Assembly: GCA_958430865.1 (NCBI GenBank)
Contig: CAUDNR010001780.1
Coordinates: forward strand, 47,775-59,037
Direction of reading: 5' to 3'
From: Entrophospora sp. SA101
Lineage: Eukaryota; Glomeromycota; Glomeromycetes; Entrophosporales; Entrophosporaceae
Length of the DNA: 11,263 bases
Shown: piece by piece, positions 1 through 7,891 of the stretch
Layout of the letters: every line of letters starts with the position of its first letter
Numbering within the stretch: the stretch's first letter is position 1
Made by a program: the position numbers and the translations under genes
The notes under the pieces: model-generated
What the model was told of the DNA's origin: nothing
Databases searched by the model: none
Seen by the model: the letters and a program-made list of their open reading frames with translations, nothing else

Positions 1-990
1 AAATTATATAGTCACACAACATAAATTTGAGATCGTCACAAAGTGATAAATGTGATAAAGAGAAATTCCACCATGCTGTAAAAAGTATCATTATTTAATC
101 GTGTTTCTATCTTTTGTAAAAATACAATCTGTGCATTAATAATGCTAATGGGAAAATTTATTTACCAATTTTAACTAAAAGTTCTCCTTCCATTGTAAAC
201 TTTTGTTTCGGTAAAAAATATAAGTAATATTATTCTAGCCCACCTCACAAATCCAGTTTATTTATATTGTTTCATTCGCTAAATCTGAGAACCTGCTAGA
301 AGAAAAAAATAGATGATTAGTAATTACGTTATCCTGATATTTCTCAGATCTCTACCCGTAAAGCAATTCTATTAGTACTGAATATATGAGTCATATAGTT
401 CTATGCGAAGTATATTTCGTCATCTATGGGAAAATTAAACTTTTCAATCTGCCGATCGCTCTTGTAAAATGTAAAATAAGCCAAAACTTGACGATCTCGG
501 AGATGGCGGAGATCTCAACTCCCATAACATATGAATTTTGATATAAGCCAGACTCTACGTAGTATTATTACTGATAAAGAACCTCATTCATTTCCTTTTT
601 GTGTCTCATTTGTATTTTTTTTCTTATCGAAAAGCTTTATTAATATATTAATATTAATATTAATATTATAATTCATAAATAAGAAAATAATTTTAGTGGT
701 ATCACAAAATAATCTTGTGGAACAATAGAGCTGGTATATATTCGAATATTAAAAATGTTTATGTTTAGTCTAATCCATATACATTACTTTTTTTTGTGTT
801 TTCATGCGTCATCGAGCTAATTTGGTTATTATTAGAAGTTCATAGAACGTGTAAGAGGTCAGTTGATATATTTGTGCGATCATATGCAGGTATATCAAAA
901 TTGGATTAACTACACATGGTTTAGATTCTTAAAATCATGTATATTAATATAGATTTCGATTATCTCCTCGCTTTATTGAAAAAAAATAGA
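1..990. other. A+T-rich region without a recognisable gene
   Basis: I see no reading frame with protein-like composition on either strand, and no tRNA or rRNA. The stretch holds many poly-A and poly-T runs, a TAATAT-type simple repeat near 639-670, and a small inverted repeat (GATCTC at 493-498 with GAGATC at 509-514). Its last part is the 3' flank of the minus-strand RING gene that ends at 991. It is probably intergenic DNA of the host, or the unrecognisable edge of an old insertion. Confidence 0.6.
639..670. repeat. TAATAT-type A/T simple repeat
   Basis: About five imperfect copies of a TAATAT/ATTAAT unit in tandem. Because the unit is self-complementary, the tract can also pair with itself. 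It is a low-complexity microsatellite with no visible link to a gene. Confidence 0.75.
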
Positions 991-1935
991 TTATACAGAG
1001 TGATCTGAAAAATGATTTATAATAGCTTTAATTTGAGGTATAGAAAGACGAGATATCGAATCTGCACTATATGATTTGATCAAATTAATCTTATCTACAC
1101 CTATATCATTAAACAATCTATATATATTTCTCGCCTTATAGGTTTTCTTACGTAGATTGTCGGCTGTTACATTTGGAAGATGAGACGAAACTTCTTTGTA
1201 CACTCTACTTCTCGCCGTTTTATCAGTAACGTGTTCATTAGCCAAAATATAACGAACTTTATTTTCATGTAACTCTCCGAACCGATACCAGGACAATATT
1301 TCTTTCTGATTTCCACGAGTCGCATCCTTTTCTGTTTGAATTGCTTTTTGGAATAATCGGGCAAGATCTAGTGCCGTTGGGTTTGTAGTTTCGGTATTGG
1401 ATAAACTCTGCTCTCCGTCACTACTAATTTCAACTATTGCTCTGGTAGGTGTTGACAATTCCATTATCAGGCCTTGTATTTTTTTCTGCCTACGTGTAAT
1501 TCTTGGTGATCTTTTTGAGTCGGTTTCATTAGAGCTTTCATCCGACGATTCCTCTTCCGCTGGCTCTTCAGAAGCACTTTCCACCGATGATCCTTGTGAT
1601 TTTTCAGATGATTCCGCTGAGTTTATCTGCAAATTATCTCCTAATGTATTGGCCACGATAAAGGTTTGGCTGAACTCATTATTCACCTTCTCGCATATCG
1701 GACAATGTAATTGGTGGTTATCGATGCAATTATGATGGAAAATATGTTTACATGTTAATATGGTAATCGGTTCCGTAAGTTGTGAGGAAATTTCGATTTG
1801 ACATACTGGGCAAATATTAGGTTCATCAGGATTAATAGATAATATATTCTCGAAGCTTTGACTTATATCAGATGGTATAGAAGATGGTATTTCGCAAAAA
1901 ATAATTTTATAAGCGAATCTTCTTAATGTTTCCAT
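991..1935 (-). CDS. RING-H2 finger protein, putative E3 ubiquitin ligase
   Basis: Intact 314-residue frame starting at the ATG at 1935; an in-frame TTG lies two codons upstream, but the ATG is the natural start. Residues 42-81 form a clear RING-H2 finger: C42-x2-C45, C62-x-H64, H67-x2-C70, C78-x2-C81. Such fingers bind two zinc ions and recruit E2 ubiquitin-conjugating enzymes, so an E3 ligase role is inferred. Residues of roughly 105-150 are a Ser/Glu-rich, probably disordered linker ending in a basic patch (RITRRQKK). The C-terminal ~100 residues are a helical module (KEILSWYRFGE, LRKKTYKARNIYRLF, IGVDKINLIKSYSADSISRL) that I associate with an expanded set of Rhizophagus proteins; its function is unknown to me. 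There is no signal peptide or membrane segment. It is one of the few undamaged genes here, and whether it belongs to the neighbouring mobile element or to the host is unclear. Confidence 0.85.
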   Translation of the reverse strand: METLRRFAYKIIFCEIPSSIPSDISQSFENILSINPDEPNICPVCQIEISSQLTEPITILTCKHIFHHNCIDNHQLHCPICEKVNNEFSQTFIVANTLGDNLQINSAESSEKSQGSSVESASEEPAEEESSDESSNETDSKRSPRITRRQKKIQGLIMELSTPTRAIVEISSDGEQSLSNTETTNPTALDLARLFQKAIQTEKDATRGNQKEILSWYRFGELHENKVRYILANEHVTDKTARSRVYKEVSSHLPNVTADNLRKKTYKARNIYRLFNDIGVDKINLIKSYSADSISRLSIPQIKAIINHFSDHSV

Positions 1936-2394
1936 AATCAATGAATTTATTAGATATAAAATTTATAGTACTCGACTTGTTTTTATAGATCAAACCTTTG
2001 GCACAGTCATACATATTCAGGCGAATGAAATGGACAATTTAATGATAAGTTTCTGAATTAATCAGCTCTCATTTTAATTAATTGATGTGTATTTTATTAT
2101 GAAATTGAAAATAATTTAATGATATAGAATCTAAATTAATCAACTTTTTATCATGCCCGAATTCAGATTCCGAGATGTAACAAACGTGATTACCGTCCAC
2201 AAGTGTTGACGATCGACTTTGAGTATCACTTTTGTAAATATCTCTATTATTTCAAGCGTTCTTATCTAGATCTAAGAAATGATCTAACAATCCAATCTGG
2301 ACTAAAATTGAATCCAATTATTCTAGAGTATAAAGTTATTAAATCTAATAGATCTAAATCCTTAAATACGATATAATCACATATAACTCCAAAT
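1936..2394. other. Intergenic region between divergent genes
   Basis: The stretch separates the start of the minus-strand RING gene from the start of the plus-strand gene at 2395, so it should hold both promoters. It is A+T-rich with no frame I believe. It contains a diverged pair of ~28-base direct repeats (about 2036-2064 and 2113-2142), both beginning AATTTAATGATA and ending near ATTAATCA. No definite TATA box or operator can be assigned. Confidence 0.5.
2036..2142. repeat. Imperfect direct repeat pair
   Basis: Two copies of a segment starting AATTTAATGATA and ending AATTAATCA, about 77 bases apart, with mismatches and small gaps in between. In DNA this rich in A and T the match could be chance. 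It lies in the divergent promoter region of the RING gene and the 2395 gene. Confidence 0.35.
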
Positions 2395-3258
2395 ATGTCA
2401 GGTCTTAATATTCCTATTGTTATTGATAAAAAAACTAAATCACAGAAACTCATTAATAATAGACCGGGATATGATATGAAATATGTAAAGTCATATATCT
2501 ACAATTATTGTGGAATTAATGATTATCAACGATACTTTGATGATCTTTATGAGACTGAAAGACAATATGATACTTTATCAGTTATTCGACCCAATGAAAC
2601 TCCACAACAATGGGCTATTCGGGTCAGAATTCCTCTACAAGAGCTGGTTTCTGAAAAGAAAAGAAGTGTATATCATGTACATTGTTTATTTGGGGGATTT
2701 GGAAATTCTAAGCCAATTAATCATGATTACTACAGGCCTAGAATCCATAAAGCCAATGTAGCGATATGTCTAGATTGTATGAAACTTATTCATATTGATA
2801 ATGTAAAACCAAAGAAATCATTCTATTTTACCAGAAAAAGGTATATCGAAATTATCAAGCCAGATGATTTGATGCAGAAACATTGGGATCATGAGTGTGA
2901 TAAACCTAAATCTTGAGATGGACATGCAAGGATTATTCAAAGAGCTTGGAGACGATTTCAAGAGAAAGAGCCATCGAATGCACAGCTTGCATGGAATAGC
3001 TTACCGAATGATAATACTCCAGATGATAAGAAATTTTTAGGTTTAACTCAACATAAAATAAAAAATCCTCAGACTCGAGAACAATTTAATCAGTGGCGTA
3101 CTAAATGGATTGAATTATATAAAAACGATCCCATGATGCGCAGTTCCATTATTAATAGACAATATGAAGAATATTATATTCCATATAATTGGATAGATTC
3201 TAAAAAGAGTCAATTGTGGACTAGATTCCAAAAGCGACTTTTAGAAATAGAAGCGTAA
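2395..3258 (+). pseudogene. Unrecognised Cys/His-containing protein, split by an in-frame TGA
   Basis: The frame opens at the ATG at 2395 and runs 173 codons to a TGA at 2914-2916. It then stays open in the same frame for 113 more codons to a TAA at 3256-3258, giving a protein of about 287 positions. The part after the TGA is clearly protein-like (ARIIQRAWRRFQ, reminiscent of an IQ-type helix, then QFNQWRTKWIELY and RSSIINRQYEEYYIPYNW), so the TGA is probably a nonsense mutation; CGA to TGA is the simplest path. The first part has a possible metal site: C97, C125-x2-C128, H163, H166 and C168. I see no convincing short intron that would remove the stop, although a weak GT...AAG pair exists around it. 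Readthrough cannot be excluded. The family is not recognised and no function is offered. Confidence 0.65.
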
Positions 3259-3491
3259 ATATATTAATTATTATACACATCTAAAGTATTCTTGAGGGTT
3301 AGTACTTTAAACTTTTATTTATTGCTGTTTCGTGATGGTTAAAGGCTATTTTTTGTTTGTTATCATTATACTAATGATTATATAATAATGGTGTGTTGTC
3401 AATATGCGATTAACGGTTGAATTTTTAACTACTTTACATTTTTTTTCAAATTCTATAGAATTCAACAGAATTTTTTCCGGGGTATATACAA

Positions 3492-4055
3492 ATGAAATTC
3501 AATCAAGCATATACATATCTGATACAGCAACTACCTCCCTCATTAGTGGAAGAAGCATGGAGACGCCTTACTACTCGAAAACGCAATCCTTTTACACTAC
3601 TAGAAGCATGTGGTATAGATCCAGCTATTGAAGATTTTTTGCAACATGAAATTATAGTTTATAATAGAAAAAAAGAACGCCAACGTCGAAGTTCATCACC
3701 ACTTGAAAATTTATCACGTGTATATAACACAGAAATGACTAACCAAGAATCCCAAACCCAAGATACTATTCCGATTTGTACATGTGATCAGGTACATAAG
3801 TGCCCTTGCTTTGCAAGTAAGGAAGAAATCAATCGCCAGGTTAAGAAAGAGGTCGATATTTTATTTCAGAGATTAATGGAATATAATGAAAAAACTTTTG
3901 GTAAATTTATGCGAGAAATTACTATAGAGTATGGAAAGCGGGTTAATGAAAATAAAAAATTGCGATGTGAAATCGAACAACAAAAGATACAATTACAAGA
4001 GACAGAAAAATGTCTCGCATATCTGAAGTCACGCTCTATTCATCAAGTTGACTAA
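3492..4055 (+). CDS. Small coiled-coil protein with a Cys cluster, unknown function
   Basis: Intact 187-residue frame from the ATG at 3492 to the TAA at 4053-4055. The N-terminal ~65 residues are helical, with a basic stretch at 58-66 (NRKKERQRR). A short cluster C96-x-C98, C104-x-C106 follows and could bind metal. Residues of about 110-180 are a Lys/Glu/Gln-rich heptad-like region, probably a coiled coil. There is no signal peptide or membrane helix. A second frame at 3404-3631 overlaps its start but has poor composition. The 3' end overlaps that of the convergent ATPase gene by 20 bases (4036-4055), a spacing more typical of compact mobile or viral genomes than of fungal host genes. It might therefore belong to the Polinton-like element, but it matches no Polinton protein that I recognise. 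Confidence 0.6.
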   Translation: MKFNQAYTYLIQQLPPSLVEEAWRRLTTRKRNPFTLLEACGIDPAIEDFLQHEIIVYNRKKERQRRSSSPLENLSRVYNTEMTNQESQTQDTIPICTCDQVHKCPCFASKEEINRQVKKEVDILFQRLMEYNEKTFGKFMREITIEYGKRVNENKKLRCEIEQQKIQLQETEKCLAYLKSRSIHQVD

Positions 4056-4801
4056 TTGGCATATCCCAGCCGACACGTATTCTATGCGGGTGTTCTGGAG
4101 GTACACTTAAATCGAAGACAATAAATTTTTGTTCACATAAATGCTTATTAACAATTTTATAGACACTGCACCAGTCATTAACATATAAACGAAGTATTCT
4201 ACTTAACTAATCTGAGGTACAAAAGCCGTTGAACAATACAACATATTTTAAGTTTTTTCTTATTAGTTTTGGACAGTCAAAATAGCTTTGTGAGACATAT
4301 ATCGAAGAAACATTGGAATGGCGCCCCTCTGTAAAATAAGGTATAATCTTTTCTTGAATTTTCTTTGGTTCAGTGCATACATCCTCAAATATAACCACTG
4401 TACCTCTTTTCTGGTGAGAATGAATCTAGCTTTGGAATTTTATCTGGTTTCATAGCCCGAAATGTAATATCTTCACAATATGACTCTGGACTATTTGCAA
4501 TTATTTGGAAAACTGATTTAAGGTACATGTATTTTGGCTTCTTGAGATAGTGACCAATAAGCACGACATCATCACACTTAATATATCTAGTGCCTCCTTG
4601 TTTACCATTAAACATTCTATGTAGTTTATTTCCGCCCAAAAGACGAACAACTTCAGTAGATTTTCCTGTATTAGTTCGACCAGAGATTATAAGTGTGAAA
4701 GGCCATTGGGGTGTGCTATTTAATGAGTTAATCTTTCCGGATTAACGTATTCGTCGATATTGAGTACAAATTTCTCGACCGGATCAGCTTTCTATTTTCA
4801 T
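4036..4801 (-). pseudogene. Polinton/Maverick-type A32-like packaging ATPase, broken
   Basis: Reading the minus strand and crossing several breaks gives a near full-length (about 255 residues) FtsK/HerA-superfamily ATPase. Such proteins drive DNA into capsids in Polintons, virophages and large DNA viruses. The Walker A motif GRTNTGKST is at 4655-4681 and the Walker B strand VVIFED at 4381-4398. The tract [19 protein letters not shown], with the polar Gln after strand 4, follows. Breaks: a candidate start ATG at 4801 is out of frame with the next segment (shift near 4785-4795); a second shift lies near 4715-4730; a third near 4399-4408; and an in-frame TAG at 4207-4209. After that TAG the same frame stays open to the TAG at 4036 and encodes a sensible C-terminus (ILRLYVNDWCSVYK, then RIRVGWDMP). 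The gene is therefore inactive unless the frameshifts are assembly errors. It lies 83 bases after the F-box/LRR gene on the same strand. Confidence 0.8.
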
Positions 4802-4884
4802 CCCGATTAAGCTAAGTAATGCTAAATTATTATATCGAAAAATAATGATCTTTATTGTGATATATACATATTCACTGGATTTTT

Positions 4885-6127
4885 TTATTCTGATAAATCA
4901 TAGATTCGAACTTGTATTACACCATCTGTATCTGACTCACTATTCGTATCTGAATACCAACCGAAAATATTGAGAGTGGGATTTTTATTCTGTAAGGTTA
5001 TAATTGCATTCATGCTGATTTCATCGCAATCAGCAATAACAAGCTTCTGGAGATTACACAAATTTGCTAATGCGGACATAGATTTATCAGTAATATCACA
5101 CCCTTCAAGATAAAGCTGTTCAAGTTCTGGACACAATTGTGCTATTACACAAATAGATTCATCAGATATATGACGCCAAGATACATTGAGATATTGAAGT
5201 TTAGGGCACGAGTCTGCAATTATTCTCACGGACGTATCAGAAACAGCTATATTATCCATATCGAATTTACCTTCTTCATCAGCAAAAGAAAAACTAAGCA
5301 TATTTGGATGTGAAATAGCTATAGCGCAAATACCATCATCTGTTATCTTCTCACAATTACTCAGGTGAAGATGTCGGAGGTTTGGACATAAGTGAGCGAT
5401 TTCTTTTAATGATACATCGGTAATACCCGAACCACCTATATTAATATACTCTATTTTTTTACACGACTTAGCAATTTCGATTACTGAGATATCTGAAATA
5501 TTATTACTATATCCCAAATAAAGATAAGTTAAATTTGGACATAATGATGCGATCCCACAAATTGTTTTATCCTTGATATGATGAGGCTTAGAGGCCTTAA
5601 TTGCATTATTGTAAAATTTAAGAAATAGTAAGTTCGGATATATGATTTTTCCAATTGTTTTGCTAGAAAATCCATGGCAGTTGCTTATAGTTAAGTGACG
5701 CAGGTTCGGACACAGTCCTCTAATCCGATATAAGGTTCCACTAGAGACTTTACATCTAGAAATGCAAATATCGATTAATTTTGAAATATGGAGAGGTTTT
5801 TGTGTATGTATCACTTCTTTGAATTTTTCCCAGTAGCTAGGATTTTTTTTGTAACCATTGTCAACGAATTCGACTCTTCTCCATAATATTGGGGCAGAAC
5901 ATAAATACCACAACCGGTTAACAAATAAAGTCGGGTATAAATGTTTTATCTTCAGCAAGATATGATAAAATTTCAGTTAAAAGTTCAGGCAAGGCAAGTG
6001 GATGAAGGCCTAAAGGGTCATGATTCGAAGAAGAGACAGAGTCTCAAATCTCCGATTCATCGCCTAGACCCAAAGGGTCATTGCTCTGCGGTAACGGCCT
6101 GCTTTGCAATAGTTTATTATATGTCAT
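4885..6127 (-). pseudogene. F-box/leucine-rich-repeat (AMN1/FBXL-like) protein, broken
   Basis: The largest intact piece (from about 5950 down to 4885) encodes seven or more Cys-containing leucine-rich repeats of the AMN1/FBXL type, with the recurring pattern xxLCPNLxxLxLxxC...IxDxxIxxIA. It is followed by an acidic Ser/Asp tail. Upstream, in another frame, is the first half of an F-box (LALPELLTEILSYLAEDK); the second half (LYPTLFVNRLWYLCSAPILW) is in the LRR frame. A single-base shift near 5940-5952 therefore splits the domain. Further upstream the first frame reaches an ATG at 6127, interrupted by an in-frame TGA at 6044-6046, probably from CGA. The leader contains a repeated SNDPLGL/SNHDPLGL peptide. 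F-box proteins link SKP1-cullin ubiquitin ligases to substrates bound by the LRRs. The gene sits between the integrase (41 bases) and the ATPase (83 bases) on the same strand, so it may be cargo of the element. Alternatively it is one of the many F-box copies of the host. Confidence 0.8.
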
Positions 6128-6168
6128 ACTTATGTATCTTTAGATACTAGCTCCGCTATCTTATGAGA

Positions 6169-7843
6169 TTATTCTTTATGCGATAAATAACCTTTTTCAA
6201 TGAGTATATTTTTAATAAATTCATATAAATCTGCATCATAGCTAATTTCAACGAGATCTATACCTTCTCTTTGACATATCTCCCGCTTTTTTTCGTCACG
6301 TACTTTTTGTTCATCCAGATCAATTTGTCCTCTCTTATGGAACATTGAATCAAGACTGTAGTGTTGGATTCCCTGAAATTCGTATGCCAATTTTAGCTCT
6401 TCATTATACCCGTCTAATTGCATCCCATTCAAAAATGCCAGTTTACAAGATGGAAATTTCTTACCTAACAGGTCTTCGAAAATATATCTACAGCGACGTT
6501 CATCGGCGTGATGGAAGCAAAGTGGACACCATTCAAATTTCGTAGCTATTAATGGATATGGATATTCCCACTGATGCTTTCCGTTTTCACAGGACCAGAG
6601 ATATACATCAAAATCATTTATTTGGTCAGTTTTCATAATACAATGTCCACCACGCTTCCTGACATATTGTTGCGCTTTAGTCATTTTATTAATAACACGA
6701 ACGATATTAACAGATCTGGAGTGAGTGTTTTCTTCCAATATACTCTGGGGTGGATACTGAAGCGTATCAATATTCACGTGCATGAGTTCTTCACGTACAA
6801 ATCCTCGCTTTGGAGGATATTCATCGTCATCGCTCCCAAGATAATATAAAACTGGTTCGTTCTTCGTTACCACAATTTTTCGAATTTTATGAATGCTTGG
6901 ACTGAATGTGGGATCCGTGGCTCTTTTCTGATTTTCCATACCTCCTTCCCATTCCGCATTAGCAAGCAGATAACGAACACTATCACCCTTCTTTAACTTA
7001 TTCTCCTCATTTTTCCCAACAGGACGTTTATATTTTGTGGATGGCCGAGATTCAACCTTTTCTAATTTGATGGCTTTTATTGGTGCCAACCCCCACTTCG
7101 AGGATCCAGGAGCTCTAATAAGACGTGTTGGATAATTATTTAGGTAATCGATAACTTCTGGCAAATACTTGACCCACTCTCTTATTAATTTAGGATTTTT
7201 AGATATCAATTCGACGGCATACTGAATTTTATAAAGCATCTCTGCTAACGTCTTATTGAATCGTTCTACAAGAGCTAATCCACGATGACTATAAGCACCA
7301 ATTACTCGAATTGTGACATTGTGTTCTTGCATCAACAAACTTACCGATTTTTTAAACTCTGACCCGCCATCACAATGTAGAAGCGTCGGGTATGTAAGAG
7401 GGTTGTTTGGGGTCGTCATAAATTTTCCTGAATGCTTTAGCAACCTCCGAACTTTTCTTTGATGTTAGTGGAACTGATGCTTTGAATCGGCTAGAGATAT
7501 CCACTATGTTGAGAACTGCTACCCATTTTTTACCTTTATAATGATCATGTGTAAGGAATAAGAGGTCGCACTGATGTACACAATTTGGCTTGCTAATTTT
7601 TCCATAACTCACTCTGGAAATGTATCTAGGAGGTGGTGCATATTTTTGCCATTCACTTTGATTTGTGAGCCATTTTTTAATCGTAGAGAGCTTAAATTAA
7701 TGTCCCTTTTTCTGACATTCATCTCTTAACGTCTTTGCGTTGGAGAAATAACCAGTAGGACGGTAATATATTTCTCGCAATATAAGATTTTTTTCAATAT
7801 CACGAGCTTCATTAGGATCTATAATGATACTAGGGTTACTCAT
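6169..7843 (-). pseudogene. Polinton/Maverick-like DDE integrase fused to a PD-(D/E)XK-like endonuclease, broken
   Basis: The frame starts at the ATG at 7843. A helical N-terminal region (REIYYRPTGYFSNAKTLRDE) runs into an in-frame TAA at 7697-7699, then continues (LSTIKKWLTNQSEWQKY) into an rve-type integrase core. Catalytic candidates are D in HQCDLLFL, D in LHCDGGSEF, and E in GLALVERFN about 34 residues later. A single-base frameshift near 7395-7408 splits the core. After it, a 424-codon frame carries the rest. An SH3/chromo-like tail (GDSVRYLL, RGFVREEL) typical of Polinton integrases ends near 6780. The last ~155 residues (about 6172-6651) look like a separate nuclease: a small zinc-binding motif (C, H-x-W, WCPLC), a helix Glu (RYIFEDLLG), then LDGYNEELKLAYEFQG with the D...ExQ core of PD-(D/E)XK enzymes, then QKVRDEKKREIC and a final LVEISYD strand. 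Insertion would use the integrase; the nuclease role is unknown. Confidence 0.85.
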
Positions 7844-7891
7844 TTTGGCAAGTCAGGGTAAGTCAAATATATTATGCCATAAAAAATAACC
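7844..7891. promoter_or_regulatory. Short divergent intergenic segment, candidate bidirectional promoter
   Basis: Only 48 bases separate the ATG of the integrase gene (minus strand) from the ATG of the Gag-like locus (plus strand). The segment contains a TATA-like AAATATATTA at 7865-7874 and two copies of AAGTCA (7850-7855 and 7860-7865). If both frames were once transcribed as read here, their promoters must overlap in or beyond this segment. This is inferred from spacing only. Confidence 0.35.

Larger units (their letters stand above)
4036..7843 (-). mobile_element. Remnant of a Polinton/Maverick-like DNA element, boundaries unknown
   Basis: Integrase and A32-like packaging ATPase on the same strand within 3.8 kb form the hallmark pair of Polinton/Maverick elements. 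They enclose the F-box/LRR gene with very short spacers. The usual other genes (protein-primed DNA polymerase B, cysteine protease, major and minor jelly-roll capsid proteins) are not in the window, and I could not identify terminal inverted repeats or a target duplication. The limits given are therefore those of the recognisable genes. The flanking plus-strand genes (2395-4055) and the Gag-like locus could belong to the element or be separate. All three genes in the block are disrupted, so the copy is dead unless the breaks are assembly errors. Confidence 0.65.

Noticed and set aside
493..516. GATCTC/GAGATC inverted repeat as terminator or operator
   Set aside because: It is a six-base stem isolated from any gene and is expected by chance in a region this long.
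1397..1735. Plus-strand 112-codon frame with a Ser-rich stretch
   Set aside because: It is antisense to the RING gene, and its Ser/Asp richness is the complement of that gene's Glu/Ser linker.
3404..3631. 75-codon frame at the start of the coiled-coil gene
   Set aside because: It overlaps the better 3492-4055 frame, has Ser/Thr/Tyr-rich composition without motifs, and stops early.
6001..6080. Possible tRNA or tRNA-derived SINE on the minus strand (a TTCGAATC box-B-like string and a small stem-loop)
   Set aside because: The anticodon-like loop has 8 bases, the T-stem does not pair, and no acceptor stem forms. The DNA is explained better as the leader of the F-box gene.
6345..6849. Two plus-strand frames (66 and 91 codons) across the nuclease and tail of the integrase gene
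   Set aside because: Both are antisense to a clearly homologous coding region and show no recognisable motif.
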